NCBI GenBank assembly: GCA_035293985.1
Contig: DATGLS010000012.1
Location: 1-64,000 of the forward strand
Origin: JAVDCA01 sp035293985
GTDB lineage: Bacteria; Pseudomonadota; Alphaproteobacteria; Rhizobiales; Xanthobacteraceae
Direction of reading: 5' to 3'
DNA length: 64,000 bases
Position 1 is the stretch's first letter. Every line of letters begins with the position of its first letter. Below the pieces are notes generated by a model. The model had not been told where the DNA came from. It made no database searches and was given only the letters and a program-made list of their open reading frames with translations. The position numbers and the translations under genes were made by a program. Below are positions 23,889 to 33,578 of this stretch, one piece after another.

Positions 23889-24484
23889 TGCGACTGTCCG
23901 AGCGCGCGGGCGCGCCATTGCGTCATCAGGCTCGCGAGCTCCTGATGCGAGAGCCTGTAGGTATTTGGCAAGGACGCGTTGCGTCCCATCATCCGGCGAT
24001 TGGCGTTGCGGGCGGGCAGTTTCGCATCGTCGTAGCCGACGAAACGGGTCTTGCGGCCGCGCACTGAGACCTCGCGGACGGTGAAATTGCCGACCCCGCG
24101 CCAGGAGACGCGGCGCTTCACATAGAGCGAGACCTGCTCGAAACCCTGCGCGTCGAGTGTGAGACTGGCGGCCCCGGGGAGCAGCATGACGGCCGGGACG
24201 ATCGCACAGAGGCCGGAGGCGATGAGGGCGAACCAAACCACGAAGATATCAGCGGCGTCGAGCGAGCCCTCTCGCAGCATCCAGCTCATAATGGCAACGA
24301 AAGCGAGACACATGACGAGCCCGCTGAAGAAGCTGGCGTAGCTCGGATACAACCTCACCGGGCCCGGGAACGACGCGAGGATCCGCGCGACGTGGGCGGT
24401 GTCTCCTGCTGATATTTCCGCGTCGGCGCCTTGGTAGGCGTCGAGATGAAGGCTTCCACCCCGTCCGGAAAGATCGCCGTTCAT
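23885..24484 (-). CDS. Membrane protein of unknown function
   Basis: A 199-aa protein with two adjacent membrane helices (about 50-69, ASFFSGLVMCLAFVAIMSWM, and about 78-100, ADIFVVWFALIASGLCAIVP) and a basic C-terminal cytoplasmic domain (VKRRVSWRGVGNFTVREVSV, QWRARALGQ) that looks like a bacterial PH-type domain. I cannot name the family. The start ATG is at 24484. It converges with the toxin gene (4-bp overlap) and is followed by an intergenic repeat upstream. Confidence 0.6.
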   Translation of the reverse strand: MNGDLSGRGGSLHLDAYQGADAEISAGDTAHVARILASFPGPVRLYPSYASFFSGLVMCLAFVAIMSWMLREGSLDAADIFVVWFALIASGLCAIVPAVMLLPGAASLTLDAQGFEQVSLYVKRRVSWRGVGNFTVREVSVRGRKTRFVGYDDAKLPARNANRRMMGRNASLPNTYRLSHQELASLMTQWRARALGQSH

Positions 24485-24607
24485 GGTGCCACCATTCGCG
24501 CTGATGCATCGGCGCGATGAATCCGGCCGATGCGGCTCCGATGAGCGGTACCAGGGAGGTGTAAAGTTTCGGTTTTTGCGATTGAAGGTGCAGTGGGTAC
24601 CATGCCT

Positions 24608-24762
24608 GCGCTCCCTCTCTGCCGCTATAGCCGGCGTCGGGGGAGAGCCTCTCTCGGGGCTCTCTCGGCGAAGTAGCAAGCGGTACCCCTCACCCGAACC
24701 TTCTCCCCGTACGAACGGGGAGAGGGAGCGCAGGCGCCGTGCCAGGAACAGGCGCCGTGCCA
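24608..24762. repeat. Dispersed GAGAGGGAGCGC intergenic repeat, copy 1
   Basis: Outer arms GCGCTCCCTCTC and GAGAGGGAGCGC enclose an inner stem TCTCCCCGT-ACGA-ACGGGGAGA (24702-24723). A direct repeat of GGCGCCGTGCC follows. A second copy (34463-34524) shares GGAGAGGGAGCGC and the CCGTGCC end. The spacer between the membrane protein and msrB holds no gene. The arms could act as a convergent terminator. Confidence 0.7.
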
Positions 24763-24771
24763 AGACGAAGC

Positions 24772-25173
<402 letters not shown>

Positions 25174-25357
25174 GGCCTGCTCCGTGCGCAAAGAGAATTC
25201 AGGAGGAGTCGAGAGGATTCCCGCCCTAATATCGGTGTTGTGGCGACGTTCGCCAAGGACCCGTCGGACCCTGTCGGACCGCGTTGCGCCCGGTTGCTGC
25301 GAGGGACGGGAGCGCCCATAAAACATGCCTGTTCGAGCTCGCGCCGGGAGGGCGTCC

Positions 25358-26170
25358 ATGGCCGATCAATCACCATCCAACCAACCATCCGTTCTCGTCG
25401 ATTGCCGCGCCGGCTATCGCGTCGTCACGCTCAACCGGCCGGCGCGGCTCAATGCCCTGACCGACGACGTGTATGTCGGGCTGCGCACCGCGTTCGCGGA
25501 GGCGCAGGCCGATGCCGATTGCCGCGCCCTCATGCTGACCGGGGCTGGCCGCGGCTTTTGTGCCGGCGCGGACCTCGCCAACCGGCTGCCGGTGGACGGC
25601 CAGCCGCGCGATCTCGGCCGCTCGCTCGATACGCTGCTCAACCCGCTGATACGCCAGCTGCGTGCGCTGCCGTTTCCGACCATCGCGGCCGTCAACGGCG
25701 TCGCGGCCGGCGCCGGCGCCAATTTGGCGCTCAATTGCGACATCGTACTCGCGGCGCGCTCGGCCCGGTTCATTCAGGCCTTCGCCAAGATCGGCCTCAT
25801 CCCGGACGCCGGCGGCTCCTGGCTGCTGCCGCGCCTCGTCGGCGCCGCGCGGGCGCGCGCGCTCGCGCTCACGGCCGAGCCGCTCGCGGCCGAGACCGCG
25901 CAGGCTTGGGGCCTGATCTGGAAGGTGTTCGACGACGCGCAACTCATGCCCGAGGCCGAAGCCCTGTGCGCCCAGCTGGCGGCCGGGCCGACGCTCGCGT
26001 TCGGCCTCCTCAAGCGAGCGCTCGATGCCGCCGAGACCACCGATCTCGACGCCCAGCTCGATCTCGAGCGCGACCTGCAGCGCCAAGCCGGATTTTCGCC
26101 CGATTATGCTGAAGGCGTGCGCGCCTTCATGGAGAAACGCGCGGCAAGATTTTCTGGGCGGCAAAAATAA
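25358..26170 (+). CDS. Enoyl-CoA hydratase/isomerase family protein (PaaG-like)
   Basis: A 270-aa crotonase-fold enzyme. The CoA-binding and oxyanion-hole segments are present (LTGAGRGFCAGADLANRL and VNGVAAGAGANLALNCDIVL), and the downstream KIGLIPDAGGSWLLPRLVG with Asp and SER-like context resembles PaaG-type epoxy-phenylacetyl-CoA isomerases. In PaaG an Asp replaces the usual hydratase Glu, as in PDAGG here. No other phenylacetate genes lie nearby, so its pathway is open. The ATG at 25358 has GGGAGG just upstream. Confidence 0.85.
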   Translation: MADQSPSNQPSVLVDCRAGYRVVTLNRPARLNALTDDVYVGLRTAFAEAQADADCRALMLTGAGRGFCAGADLANRLPVDGQPRDLGRSLDTLLNPLIRQLRALPFPTIAAVNGVAAGAGANLALNCDIVLAARSARFIQAFAKIGLIPDAGGSWLLPRLVGAARARALALTAEPLAAETAQAWGLIWKVFDDAQLMPEAEALCAQLAAGPTLAFGLLKRALDAAETTDLDAQLDLERDLQRQAGFSPDYAEGVRAFMEKRAARFSGRQK

Positions 26171-26368
26171 TCTGGGCGGACAGTGCGGGGATGAACTAAA
26201 ATCCGGCCCGATTGTGGAGTTTCTGGCGAAACCGAAGCGCCCGCAAGGGCGTTGAGTTCCGATGGGGCGAGCCCGGTGGTGCGCGCCTATCGGATATGGC
26301 GCATGTCGTGCCCGGCGGAGATTGCCGCCGGGCGCATGCGCCATTTGCCGTTGGGATGAGGGCCCAGG

Positions 26369-28981
26369 ATGTTGACGCGATCGATTGTTCGAGTGGTCGG
26401 TTATTGCACGCGCCATTCCTGGAGCGTGATCGTCCTCGCCGTTGTGCTCGCCCTCGGCGCCGGCGTCTACACAGTGCGCAACTACACGATCAACGCCAAC
26501 ATCGACGACCTGATGTCGCCGCATCTCGACTGGCGCAAGCGCGAGATCACCTACCATAACGAATTTCCCCAGAGCATGAAGCTCATCCTCGTCGTCGTCG
26601 ACGCGCCGACGGCGGAGAAGACCGAGGCCGCCGCGCAGGCGCTTGCCCAGGATCTCGGCTCCCGCAACGACCTCTTCCGCTCCGTCACCGTGCAGGGCGG
26701 CGACGAGTTCTTCCGCCGCAACGGCCTGCTCTACGTGCCGACCGAGCAGCTCACCGGCATGACCGAGCGGCTGACCCGCGCCGGCCCGCTGCTCGGCGCA
26801 CTCTCGAGCGACCCGAGCCTGCGCGGCCTCGTCCAGGCGCTGTCGTTCGCGTTGCTCGGCGTGCAGCAGCAGGAGATCCCGCTCGACGCCATGGCGAAGA
26901 CGCTCGATCAGGCGGCGGCGCCGGTCGAGAAGATTCTCGCGAACCAGCCTGCGGAGTTCTCCTGGAAGACGATGCTGGCGGGCGGCACGACCGATCCCAA
27001 GCAGCTGCGCGCCTTCATTTCGGTGCTGCCCTATCTCAAGGCGGGCGAGCTCGAGCCCGCCGCTGCCGCCGTCGCGGCGATCCGCGCCTCGGCCGCGAAG
27101 CTCAAGCTCGCCGAGGTCGACGGCGCGACCGTGCGCGTCACCGGCCCCGCGGTGATCGCCGACGAGGAGCTCGCGAGCGCCAACGAGGGCCTCGTCCTCA
27201 ACAGCATCATCACCGGGGTGATCATCATCGTGATCCTCTGGCTCGCGCTGCGCTCGGTGCGCTCGGTGATCGCGGTGTGCATCACCTTGTTCATCGGCCT
27301 CGTCGTCACGGCGGCGATCGGCCTTCTGATGTACGGCGCGCTCAACCCGATCTCGGTCGCCTTCGCGGTGCTGTTTCTCGGACTGGGCGCCGATTTCGCC
27401 ATCCAGTACACGGTGCGCTATCGCGCCGAGCGCCACGCCATCCCCGACATCTACGGGGCGCTGCGCGAATCGGCCGATCGAGTCGGCGCGCCGCTGACGC
27501 TCGCGGCCCTCGCGGCGGCGGCCGGCTTCCTGTCGTTCCTGCCGACACCCTATGCGGGCCTCGCCCAGCTCGGCACCATCGCGGGCGCCGGCATGGTGGT
27601 CGCCTACGTGGCGAGCCTGACGCTGCTGCCGGCGCTGCTCGTCGCCATGCCGCCGCCGGCGGAGCCGCGCTCGCTGCGGCTGCCGGCGCTCGCCCCCGTC
27701 GACCATTGGCTCAAGCGCCATCGCTACTGGATCATCAGCATCACGGCGGCGCTGAGCCTGATCGGTCTGCCGGCGCTGCTCAAGCTGCAGTTCGACTTCG
27801 ACCCGCTGCACCTGCGCAAGGCCAACGCGGAATCGATCGCCACCATCCGCGAGCTGAGCAAGGATCCATCCAACGCGGTGAACGCCGCCCAGGTGCTCGA
27901 CCAGACGCCCGAGGAGGCGGACAAGCTCGCCAAGCAGCTGGCGCAGCTGCCGCAGGTGGCGCAGACCCGCACCATCGACAGCTTCGTGCCGACCGACCAG
28001 GAGCGCAAGCTCGAGCTCATTCACAAGGCCGCGGCGGCGCTGCACGCCTCGCTCGATCGTGCCGCCAAGCCGGCCCCGAGCGACGGCGAGAACGTGGCGG
28101 CGCTGCGCAACGGCGCGACCCAGCTGCGGCAGACGGCCGGCGACACCAAGGGCCCGGGCGCCGACGCCGCGCGTCGCCTCGCCGACGCGCTCACCAAGCT
28201 GGCCGACTCCGACGAAGCGCACCGCAACGCCGTGCAGACGGCGTTCGTCGTGCCGCTCAAGGTCGATCTCGCCGATCTGCGCGAGGGCCTGAAGGCCACG
28301 ACGGTCACGCGTGCGAACCTGCCGGGCTGGCTCGTCGAGAACTGGGTTGCCAGCGGCGACCGCGCCCGCGTCGAGATCGCGCCCAAGGGCGACAGCAACG
28401 ACGATGCGGTGATGCGCGACTTCGCCCGCGCGGTCCTCGCCGCCGCGCCGACCGCCACCGGCCAGGGCATCTCCACCCTCGAATGGGGCGACGCCATCGT
28501 GAAATCGTTCGAGGAGGCCGCCGCCGTGGCGCTGGTCTCGATCGCGCTTCTGCTCTGGATCGTGCTGCGGCGCTTCGGCGACGTGCTGCTCACGCTCATT
28601 CCTCTGATCGTCGCCGCCGCCGCGACGCTGGAGATCTGCGCGCTCAGCGGCTTTGCGCTCAACTATGCCAACATCATCGCGCTGCCGGTGCTGCTCGGCG
28701 TCGGGGTCGCGTTCAAGATTTATTACATCCTGGCGTGGCGGCGCGGCCAGACCGACTTCCTGCAGTCGGCGCTCACCCGCGCCGTGTTCTTCAGCGCGCT
28801 GCTCACCGCGACCGCGTTCGGCAGCCTCTGGCTCTCCGCCCATCCGGGCACGTCGAGCATGGGCAAGCTGCTCGCGCTGTCGCTCGCCTGCACGCTCACC
28901 TCGGCGGTGCTGTTTCAGCCGGCGCTCATGGGCGAGCCGCGCAAGAAGGCCGAGAAGCCCGATCCGGCGGACGCTGGCTGA
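26369..28981 (+). CDS. hpnN: HpnN-like hopanoid RND/MMPL transporter
   Basis: An 870-aa RND-superfamily transporter of the MMPL type. It has an N-terminal helix (about 20-37), a large periplasmic loop, a cluster of five helices (about 275-415, GLVLNSIITGVIIIVILWLA, VAFAVLFLGLGADFAIQYTV), a second loop and a second cluster (about 715-860). The GADFAIQY motif with its Asp fits the HpnN group, which moves hopanoids to the outer membrane in Rhodopseudomonas and Bradyrhizobium. Other hpn genes are absent here, so the call rests on family resemblance. Confidence 0.8.
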   Translation: MLTRSIVRVVGYCTRHSWSVIVLAVVLALGAGVYTVRNYTINANIDDLMSPHLDWRKREITYHNEFPQSMKLILVVVDAPTAEKTEAAAQALAQDLGSRNDLFRSVTVQGGDEFFRRNGLLYVPTEQLTGMTERLTRAGPLLGALSSDPSLRGLVQALSFALLGVQQQEIPLDAMAKTLDQAAAPVEKILANQPAEFSWKTMLAGGTTDPKQLRAFISVLPYLKAGELEPAAAAVAAIRASAAKLKLAEVDGATVRVTGPAVIADEELASANEGLVLNSIITGVIIIVILWLALRSVRSVIAVCITLFIGLVVTAAIGLLMYGALNPISVAFAVLFLGLGADFAIQYTVRYRAERHAIPDIYGALRESADRVGAPLTLAALAAAAGFLSFLPTPYAGLAQLGTIAGAGMVVAYVASLTLLPALLVAMPPPAEPRSLRLPALAPVDHWLKRHRYWIISITAALSLIGLPALLKLQFDFDPLHLRKANAESIATIRELSKDPSNAVNAAQVLDQTPEEADKLAKQLAQLPQVAQTRTIDSFVPTDQERKLELIHKAAAALHASLDRAAKPAPSDGENVAALRNGATQLRQTAGDTKGPGADAARRLADALTKLADSDEAHRNAVQTAFVVPLKVDLADLREGLKATTVTRANLPGWLVENWVASGDRARVEIAPKGDSNDDAVMRDFARAVLAAAPTATGQGISTLEWGDAIVKSFEEAAAVALVSIALLLWIVLRRFGDVLLTLIPLIVAAAATLEICALSGFALNYANIIALPVLLGVGVAFKIYYILAWRRGQTDFLQSALTRAVFFSALLTATAFGSLWLSAHPGTSSMGKLLALSLACTLTSAVLFQPALMGEPRKKAEKPDPADAG

Positions 28982-28983
28982 CG

Positions 28984-29087
28984 CGAGTAGCGAACAGCGA
29001 ATAACGAATAACGAATAGCGATTAGCGAGGAGGGTGCCGCGGGCCGCGACCGCTTCGCCATTCGCTGTTCGCCATTCGCCATTGGCG
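28984..29087. repeat. Intergenic inverted array of 7-bp CGAATAR units, copy 2
   Basis: Immediately after the hpnN stop come units such as AGCGAACAGCGAATAACGAATAACG, then about 25 bp of spacer and the inverse run CGCCATTCGCTGTTCGCCAT. The design is the same as at 1579-1654. It could fold as a long stem at the 3' end of the hpnN message and act as a terminator. Confidence 0.75.
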
Positions 29088-29190
29088 GCTACGGGCCCAC
29101 AGCAAAACTGTCACACAAACGAGACATGAAGTCGCAACGTTGTCATGAAGCGATTCGAAAACCACGACAGTGGAGCTTCGAGAGACAGCA

Positions 29191-30243
29191 ATGCGGGTTC
29201 TGATTGCGACGGATGCCTGGCACCCTCAGGTCAACGGGGTTGTGCGAACCCTGACCTCGCTGGCACGAACCGCGAAAGGGCTCGGCGTCGATATCGAGTT
29301 CCTCTCGCCCGACGGATTCCGCACCTTCCCGCTGCCGACCTATCCGGGCCTGCGCCTCGCGCTGCTTCCGGGGCGCGCCAGGATCGCGAAGCGCATCGAG
29401 CAGAGCGCGCCCGACGCGATCCATATTGCCACCGAAGGGCCGATCGGTCACGCGGTGCGCGCCTACTGCGTGCGGCGCGGGCTGCCCTTCACCACGAGCT
29501 ACACGACGCGGTTTCCCGAATACATTTCCGCGCGCGCGCCCATTCCGGAGAGCTGGATCTACGCAGCCCTTCGGCGTTTCCATAATTCCGGCGCCGTCAC
29601 CATGGTGGCGACGCCGTCGTTGACGGCGGAGCTCAAAAGCCGCGGCTTCGCCAATATCGGCATGTGGACGCGCGGCGTCGACACCGAGCTCTTTCGCCCC
29701 GACCGCGCGATCGAGCTGCCGTTCCGCCGGCCGATCTTCGTCTGTGTCGGCCGCCTCGCGGTGGAGAAGAATCTCGAGGCTTTTCTCTCGCTCGATCTGC
29801 CCGGCACCAAGATGGTCATCGGCACCGGGCCGTGCGAGGCGGAGCTGCGGCGCAAGTTTCCCGACGCGAAATTCCTCGGCCAGATCGAGAACGGGACGCT
29901 CGCGGCGCACGTCGCGGCGGCCGACGTCTTCGTCTTTCCGAGCCGCACTGACACGTTCGGCGTCGTCCAGCTCGAGGCGCTCGCCAGCGGCCTGCCGATC
30001 GCGGCCTTTCCGGTGACCGGGCCCAAGGACGTGATCGCCGGCCATCCGGTCGGCGTGCTCGACGAGGATCTGCGCGCCGCCTGCCTCGCGGCGCTCGACC
30101 TGTCGCGCGAGGCGTGCCGCGCTTTTGCACTCGATTATTCGTGGGAGAACAGCGCGCGCCAGTTCATCGGCCACCTGCAACGGCTGCAGCCGGGCAAGCG
30201 GGCGGCGAGCGAGATGTCCCCCGCGGTCGCGCCGGCGACCTGA
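29191..30243 (+). CDS. GT4-family glycosyltransferase (Agt/MgtA-like), copy 1
   Basis: A 350-aa GT-B fold glycosyltransferase of family 4. The opening MRVLIATDAWHPQVNGVVRT and the acceptor-side HIATEGPIGHAVR and YTTRFPEYISARAP, plus the donor-side FVFPSRTDTFGVVQLEALAS (the EX7E-type motif), are clear. A paralogue at 56172-57254 shares every one of these and sits beside a PlcP-like phosphatase. Relatives make glycolipids when phosphate is scarce, but others add mannose to lipids. Its position right before pmtA copy 2 supports a lipid role. The ATG at 29191 was chosen from family length. Confidence 0.82.
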   Translation: MRVLIATDAWHPQVNGVVRTLTSLARTAKGLGVDIEFLSPDGFRTFPLPTYPGLRLALLPGRARIAKRIEQSAPDAIHIATEGPIGHAVRAYCVRRGLPFTTSYTTRFPEYISARAPIPESWIYAALRRFHNSGAVTMVATPSLTAELKSRGFANIGMWTRGVDTELFRPDRAIELPFRRPIFVCVGRLAVEKNLEAFLSLDLPGTKMVIGTGPCEAELRRKFPDAKFLGQIENGTLAAHVAAADVFVFPSRTDTFGVVQLEALASGLPIAAFPVTGPKDVIAGHPVGVLDEDLRAACLAALDLSREACRAFALDYSWENSARQFIGHLQRLQPGKRAASEMSPAVAPAT

Positions 30244-30293
30244 CCCATCGAGAACGTCCGGCCGCGTGCCGGATCGAGGCCAAGGAGCGGTTC

Positions 30294-30992
30294 ATGAGCG
30301 ATCTGTCGAATGCCCTCGACAAGGAAACGGTCACCAAGGCCTATGCGCGCTGGGCGCCGGTCTATGACATCGTCTTCGGCGCCGTGTTCGAGCGCGGCCG
30401 CGCCGCCGCGATCGAGGCGGCGGAACGCATCGGCGGCCGGATCCTCGAGGTCGGCGTCGGCACCGGCATCTCGCTGCCGGATTATTCCAGCGCCAACCGC
30501 ATCTACGGCGTCGACATCTCGGCCCCGATGCTCGAGAAGGCGCAGGAGCGCGTCACCAAGCTCAGTCTCACTCATGTCGAGGGATTGTCGGCGATGGACG
30601 CCGAGCACCTCGATTTTCCCGACGAGTCCTTCGACGTGGTGGTCGCGCAATACGTCGTGACCACCGTGCCCAATCCGGAGGCGACCCTCGACGAGTTCGC
30701 CCGCGTGCTCAAGCCGGGCGGCGAGATCATCCTGGTGAGCCGGGTCGGTGCCGAGGCCGGCATGCGCAAGGCGCTGGAGAAGTGGTTCGCGCCGGCGGCG
30801 CGCAAGCTCGGCTGGCGCACCGAGTTCTCCTGGCAGCGCTATACGCAGTGGGCAAACGGGCACCCGACCGTCGATATCGTCGAGCGGCGCGCCATGCCGC
30901 CGTTCGGGCATTTCTCCCTCATCCGCTTCGGCAAGCGCGGCGGGACCTCGGTGCTGCCGGTTGAGGAGGCGCGCCGGCGCGCCGCCAGCTGA
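30294..30992 (+). CDS. pmtA: Phosphatidylethanolamine N-methyltransferase (PmtA-like), copy 2
   Basis: A 232-aa SAM-dependent methyltransferase closely related to copy 1 at 10289-10951 (shared TKAYARWAPVYDIVFGAVFE, ILEVGVGTGISLPDYS, VVVAQYVVTTVPNPEATLDE and PPFGHFSLIRF). It methylates phosphatidylethanolamine or its methylated intermediates to phosphatidylcholine. A basic C-terminal tail (ARRRAAS) is added. Different copies in rhizobia can do different methylation steps, so the two here may not be redundant. It follows the glycosyltransferase gene by 50 bp, with a good ribosome site (GGAG). Confidence 0.82.
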   Translation: MSDLSNALDKETVTKAYARWAPVYDIVFGAVFERGRAAAIEAAERIGGRILEVGVGTGISLPDYSSANRIYGVDISAPMLEKAQERVTKLSLTHVEGLSAMDAEHLDFPDESFDVVVAQYVVTTVPNPEATLDEFARVLKPGGEIILVSRVGAEAGMRKALEKWFAPAARKLGWRTEFSWQRYTQWANGHPTVDIVERRAMPPFGHFSLIRFGKRGGTSVLPVEEARRRAAS

Positions 30993-31010
30993 CTGTCACA
31001 GAGGAGTCAC
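30993..31010 (+). promoter_or_regulatory. Candidate Pho box CTGTCAC-N4-GAGTCAC
   Basis: Right after the pmtA copy 2 stop, CTGTCAC is followed after 4 bp by GAGTCAC, the 7-4-7 layout of a PhoB site (CTGTCAT repeated at 11-bp pitch). The second half matches only in part. It lies 47 bp before the Mpo1-like gene. Weak on its own; the neighbouring lipid genes make it worth testing. Confidence 0.25.
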
Positions 31011-31056
31011 CGAATCAGCCTAGCAACGGCGGAATGCCTGTGAACGGGGATTATAT

Positions 31057-31725
31057 ATGATGGCCAGCTTCTTGGAGACGCTGCGCGAGCAGCGCTGGGA
31101 TGACCACCGCTACTATCATCACAGCCGGATCAACCAGTCGCTCCACCTCGTCAGCGCGATCAGCTTCTTGTTCGCCTACGTGATGATCTTCAAGGATCCG
31201 GCGACCTCGGCCCTCGTCGGCTGGCTGGTGGCGATGACCTCGCGGCAGGCTGGCCACTTCTTCTTCGAGCCGCGCGACTACGACGTCGTCAACAACGCGA
31301 GCCATGAATACAAGGAAGAGATCAAGGTCGGTTACAACCTGCAGCGCAAGGTGGTGCTGCTGTCGATCTGGGCGCTGTCGCCGATCCCGCTCTGGTTCGA
31401 TCCGACCTATTTCGGCATCTTCGTGCCGCACACCAGCACGGCCGAGCTCATCCGTCACATCGCCCAGATCTGGCTCGTCGTCGGCGCCGGCGGCCTCGTC
31501 TTCCGCACCGTCCAGCTGTTCTTCATCAAGGATGTGCAGAGCGGGCTCGCCTGGGCGACAAAGATCCTCACCGACCCCTTCCACGACCTCAAGCTCTACC
31601 ACAAGGCCCCGCTCGCGCTCGTGCGCGGCGAGCTGATCGATCCCAACCACGGCCGCCATGCGTGGGTTGAGGACGACGCGTGGGACGACGAAGAGGTCGA
31701 GGAGCCCGCGCCGCGCGCGAGCTGA
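31057..31725 (+). CDS. Mpo1/DUF962-like membrane protein
   Basis: A 222-aa membrane protein with about four helices (near 30-48, ISFLFAYVMIF; 105-125, VVLLSIWALSPIPLWF; and 140-165, AQIWLVVGAGGLVFRTVQLF). The His-rich N-terminal motif HHSRINQSLHLVSAI and the RQAGHFFFEPRDYD segment resemble the conserved histidines of the DUF962/Mpo1 family of lipid-acting dioxygenases. The match is partial, so the function is a suggestion. The C-terminus is very acidic (WVEDDAWDDEEVEEP). It follows pmtA copy 2 and precedes a repeat. Confidence 0.5.
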   Translation: MMASFLETLREQRWDDHRYYHHSRINQSLHLVSAISFLFAYVMIFKDPATSALVGWLVAMTSRQAGHFFFEPRDYDVVNNASHEYKEEIKVGYNLQRKVVLLSIWALSPIPLWFDPTYFGIFVPHTSTAELIRHIAQIWLVVGAGGLVFRTVQLFFIKDVQSGLAWATKILTDPFHDLKLYHKAPLALVRGELIDPNHGRHAWVEDDAWDDEEVEEPAPRAS

Positions 31726-31749
31726 GGCTGGGTTTCATTGATGCCAACG

Positions 31750-31840
31750 TCGTCATGGCCAGGCTTGTCCCGGCCATCTGCGTCTTTCTTAACTGAAGGG
31801 CCGCAAGACGTGGATGCCCGGGACAAGCCCGGGCATGACG
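31750..31840. repeat. Intergenic GTCATG-type inverted repeat
   Basis: Arms TCATGGCCAGGCTTGTCCCG and CGGGACAAGCCCGGGCATGA face each other across about 45 bp. This CGTCATGCCCGGGCTTGTCCCGG type of palindrome is frequent in Bradyrhizobium-like genomes. It lies between two convergent genes and may terminate both. Confidence 0.75.
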
Positions 31841-31857
31841 GCATCCGGCGATCTTCT

Positions 31858-33543
31858 TCAAACGCCAAGATAGCCGCGCAGCATCGGCACGCGCTGCGCG
31901 ATCATCTCTTTCATAATCGTGCGCTTGATCGACTTGTTGGTGGCGGCGGGGTCGCGCCACCACCAGCCGTCGGCCGCCATCTTGCGTGCCGCGGCGACGA
32001 AGCGGTCGCACACGGCGGCAAAGTCGGCGTCGGAGTAATCGAGGCTGAAGATCAGCCGGCCGGTGCCGATCCACGGCAGCGCCAAACCTTCGGCGCGCAT
32101 ATAATATTGCAGCATCCAATTGTAGCGCGACGGCTTGGTGTAGCAGACCGTGCAGATGGAGGAGAGATTGACGATCTGCACCGGGACGCCGGCATCCTCC
32201 AGCATCTGGTTGAGCTTGCGCGTGCGCGCGTTCCAGCGCTCGTCGAGGCCGTCATAGAGCGCTTGAACCGCCGGTGTGTCGAGCAGCTGCAGGAACTCGT
32301 TCATCGCTCCCATGACGACGGGATGCGAGTTGAACGTGCCGCGGGCAAAGCAGATGTCGGCCGGCCGCTCGTCGCGGAAGCGCTTCATCAGCGCGCGCTT
32401 GCCGCAGACGACGCCGATCGGAAAGCCGCCGCCGAGCGTCTTGCCGTAGGTGACGATGTCGGCGCGCACGCCGAAATACTCCTGCGCGCCGCCGCGCGCG
32501 AGGCGAAAGCCGACGAAGATCTCGTCGAAGATCAGCACGATGCCGCGCTCGCTGCACACCGCGCGCAGCTCCTCGAGCCAGGCCGCATACGCGGCGCGGT
32601 CGAAATGGGCGGAGCGGGAGCTGTCGACCAGCGAGGTGTCGGCCGGCGCCGAGCCGTTCGGATGCAGCGCCTGCAGCGGGTTCACCAGCACGCACGCGAT
32701 GTCGCTGCGCGTCCGCAGCACGCGCAGCGCCTTCTCGGACATGTCCTCGAGCGTGAAGGTGTCGCTCGCGGGCAGCGGGTTGCCGACGCCCGGCTGCACG
32801 TCGCCCCACCAGCCGTGATAGGCGCCGCAGAAGCGGGCGACATAGCGCCGGCCCGTGTGATAGCGCGCGAGGCGCACCGCCTGCATCACGGCCTCGGTGC
32901 CGGACATGTGGAACGAGACCTCGTCGAGGCCCGAGATCTGCGTGATCCGACGCACGTTGTCGGCGATCACCGGATGGTACGGGCCGAGCACCGCGCCGAG
33001 CTCGCGCGTGCGCGCGAGCCCGCGCTCCATTGTGCCCTTGTAGGCGGCGTAGCCGAGCAGGTTGACGCCGTAGGAGCCGGTGAGGTCGTAGAATCGGTTG
33101 CCGTCGAGATCGGTGACGAAGACACCGGCGGACGACTGCAGGAAGGTGCCGATCTTGAGGTGCCGGCGCACATAGCGACTGTACTGGAACGGCACCCGAT
33201 AGGCGTCGGTGAACTGCACATCGGAGATGCGGGTCGCCACCTCGGCAGTGAGTTGAGTGGTCTTGCGATAGCGCTCGTCGTAGAGCGCTGCGAGCCGCAT
33301 GAAGCCGTCGCGCCGCTGCGCCGCGATCTCGGCCGGGGCGCCGTCGGACGAGAAGAAGCGATCCGCGCCGTATTCGTAGAAGGGCACGAGCGAGGCGACA
33401 CGGCGGGCCATGCGGGCATGGCCGGCGAGCGAGCGGTGCTTGGCCTTGGAGAGCTGCAGTCGCCGCTGCAGCTTGAGTGCCGAGGCGCCGACCACCGTCG
33501 CGCCGAGCCCATAGAAGGCCAAAGCCGTGCCGCTGATGCTCAT
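31858..33543 (-). CDS. Membrane-anchored class III aminotransferase-like PLP enzyme
   Basis: A 561-aa PLP enzyme of fold type I, with HemL-like features: MSGTEAVMQAVRLARYHTGR, AYHGWWGDVQPG, FDEIFVGFRLARGG and the Schiff-base lysine in YGKTLGGGFPIGV (Lys368). Unlike HemL it has an N-terminal hydrophobic anchor (residues 4-24, GTALAFYGLGATVVGASALK) and an extra 130-residue N-terminal region. It is divergent from a phosphatidylserine decarboxylase, with 35 bp between start codons. That and the anchor suggest an amino-group reaction on a membrane lipid, but the substrate is unknown. Confidence 0.7.
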   Translation of the reverse strand: MSISGTALAFYGLGATVVGASALKLQRRLQLSKAKHRSLAGHARMARRVASLVPFYEYGADRFFSSDGAPAEIAAQRRDGFMRLAALYDERYRKTTQLTAEVATRISDVQFTDAYRVPFQYSRYVRRHLKIGTFLQSSAGVFVTDLDGNRFYDLTGSYGVNLLGYAAYKGTMERGLARTRELGAVLGPYHPVIADNVRRITQISGLDEVSFHMSGTEAVMQAVRLARYHTGRRYVARFCGAYHGWWGDVQPGVGNPLPASDTFTLEDMSEKALRVLRTRSDIACVLVNPLQALHPNGSAPADTSLVDSSRSAHFDRAAYAAWLEELRAVCSERGIVLIFDEIFVGFRLARGGAQEYFGVRADIVTYGKTLGGGFPIGVVCGKRALMKRFRDERPADICFARGTFNSHPVVMGAMNEFLQLLDTPAVQALYDGLDERWNARTRKLNQMLEDAGVPVQIVNLSSICTVCYTKPSRYNWMLQYYMRAEGLALPWIGTGRLIFSLDYSDADFAAVCDRFVAAARKMAADGWWWRDPAATNKSIKRTIMKEMIAQRVPMLRGYLGV

Positions 33544-33578
33544 CGCGTCGCAGCCTACCTCACGCGGTTTACATCATC

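Noticed and set aside
25370..28843. A 1157-codon open frame on the minus strand
   Set aside because: It is antisense to hpnN and the enoyl-CoA hydratase, both well supported. Its composition (Arg/Glu/His-rich, no domain) is that of a shadow frame.
29108..29146. Pho box before the glycosyltransferase at 29191
   Set aside because: CTGTCAC and TTGTCAT occur but 32 bp apart, not at an 11-bp pitch, and the intervening units do not match.
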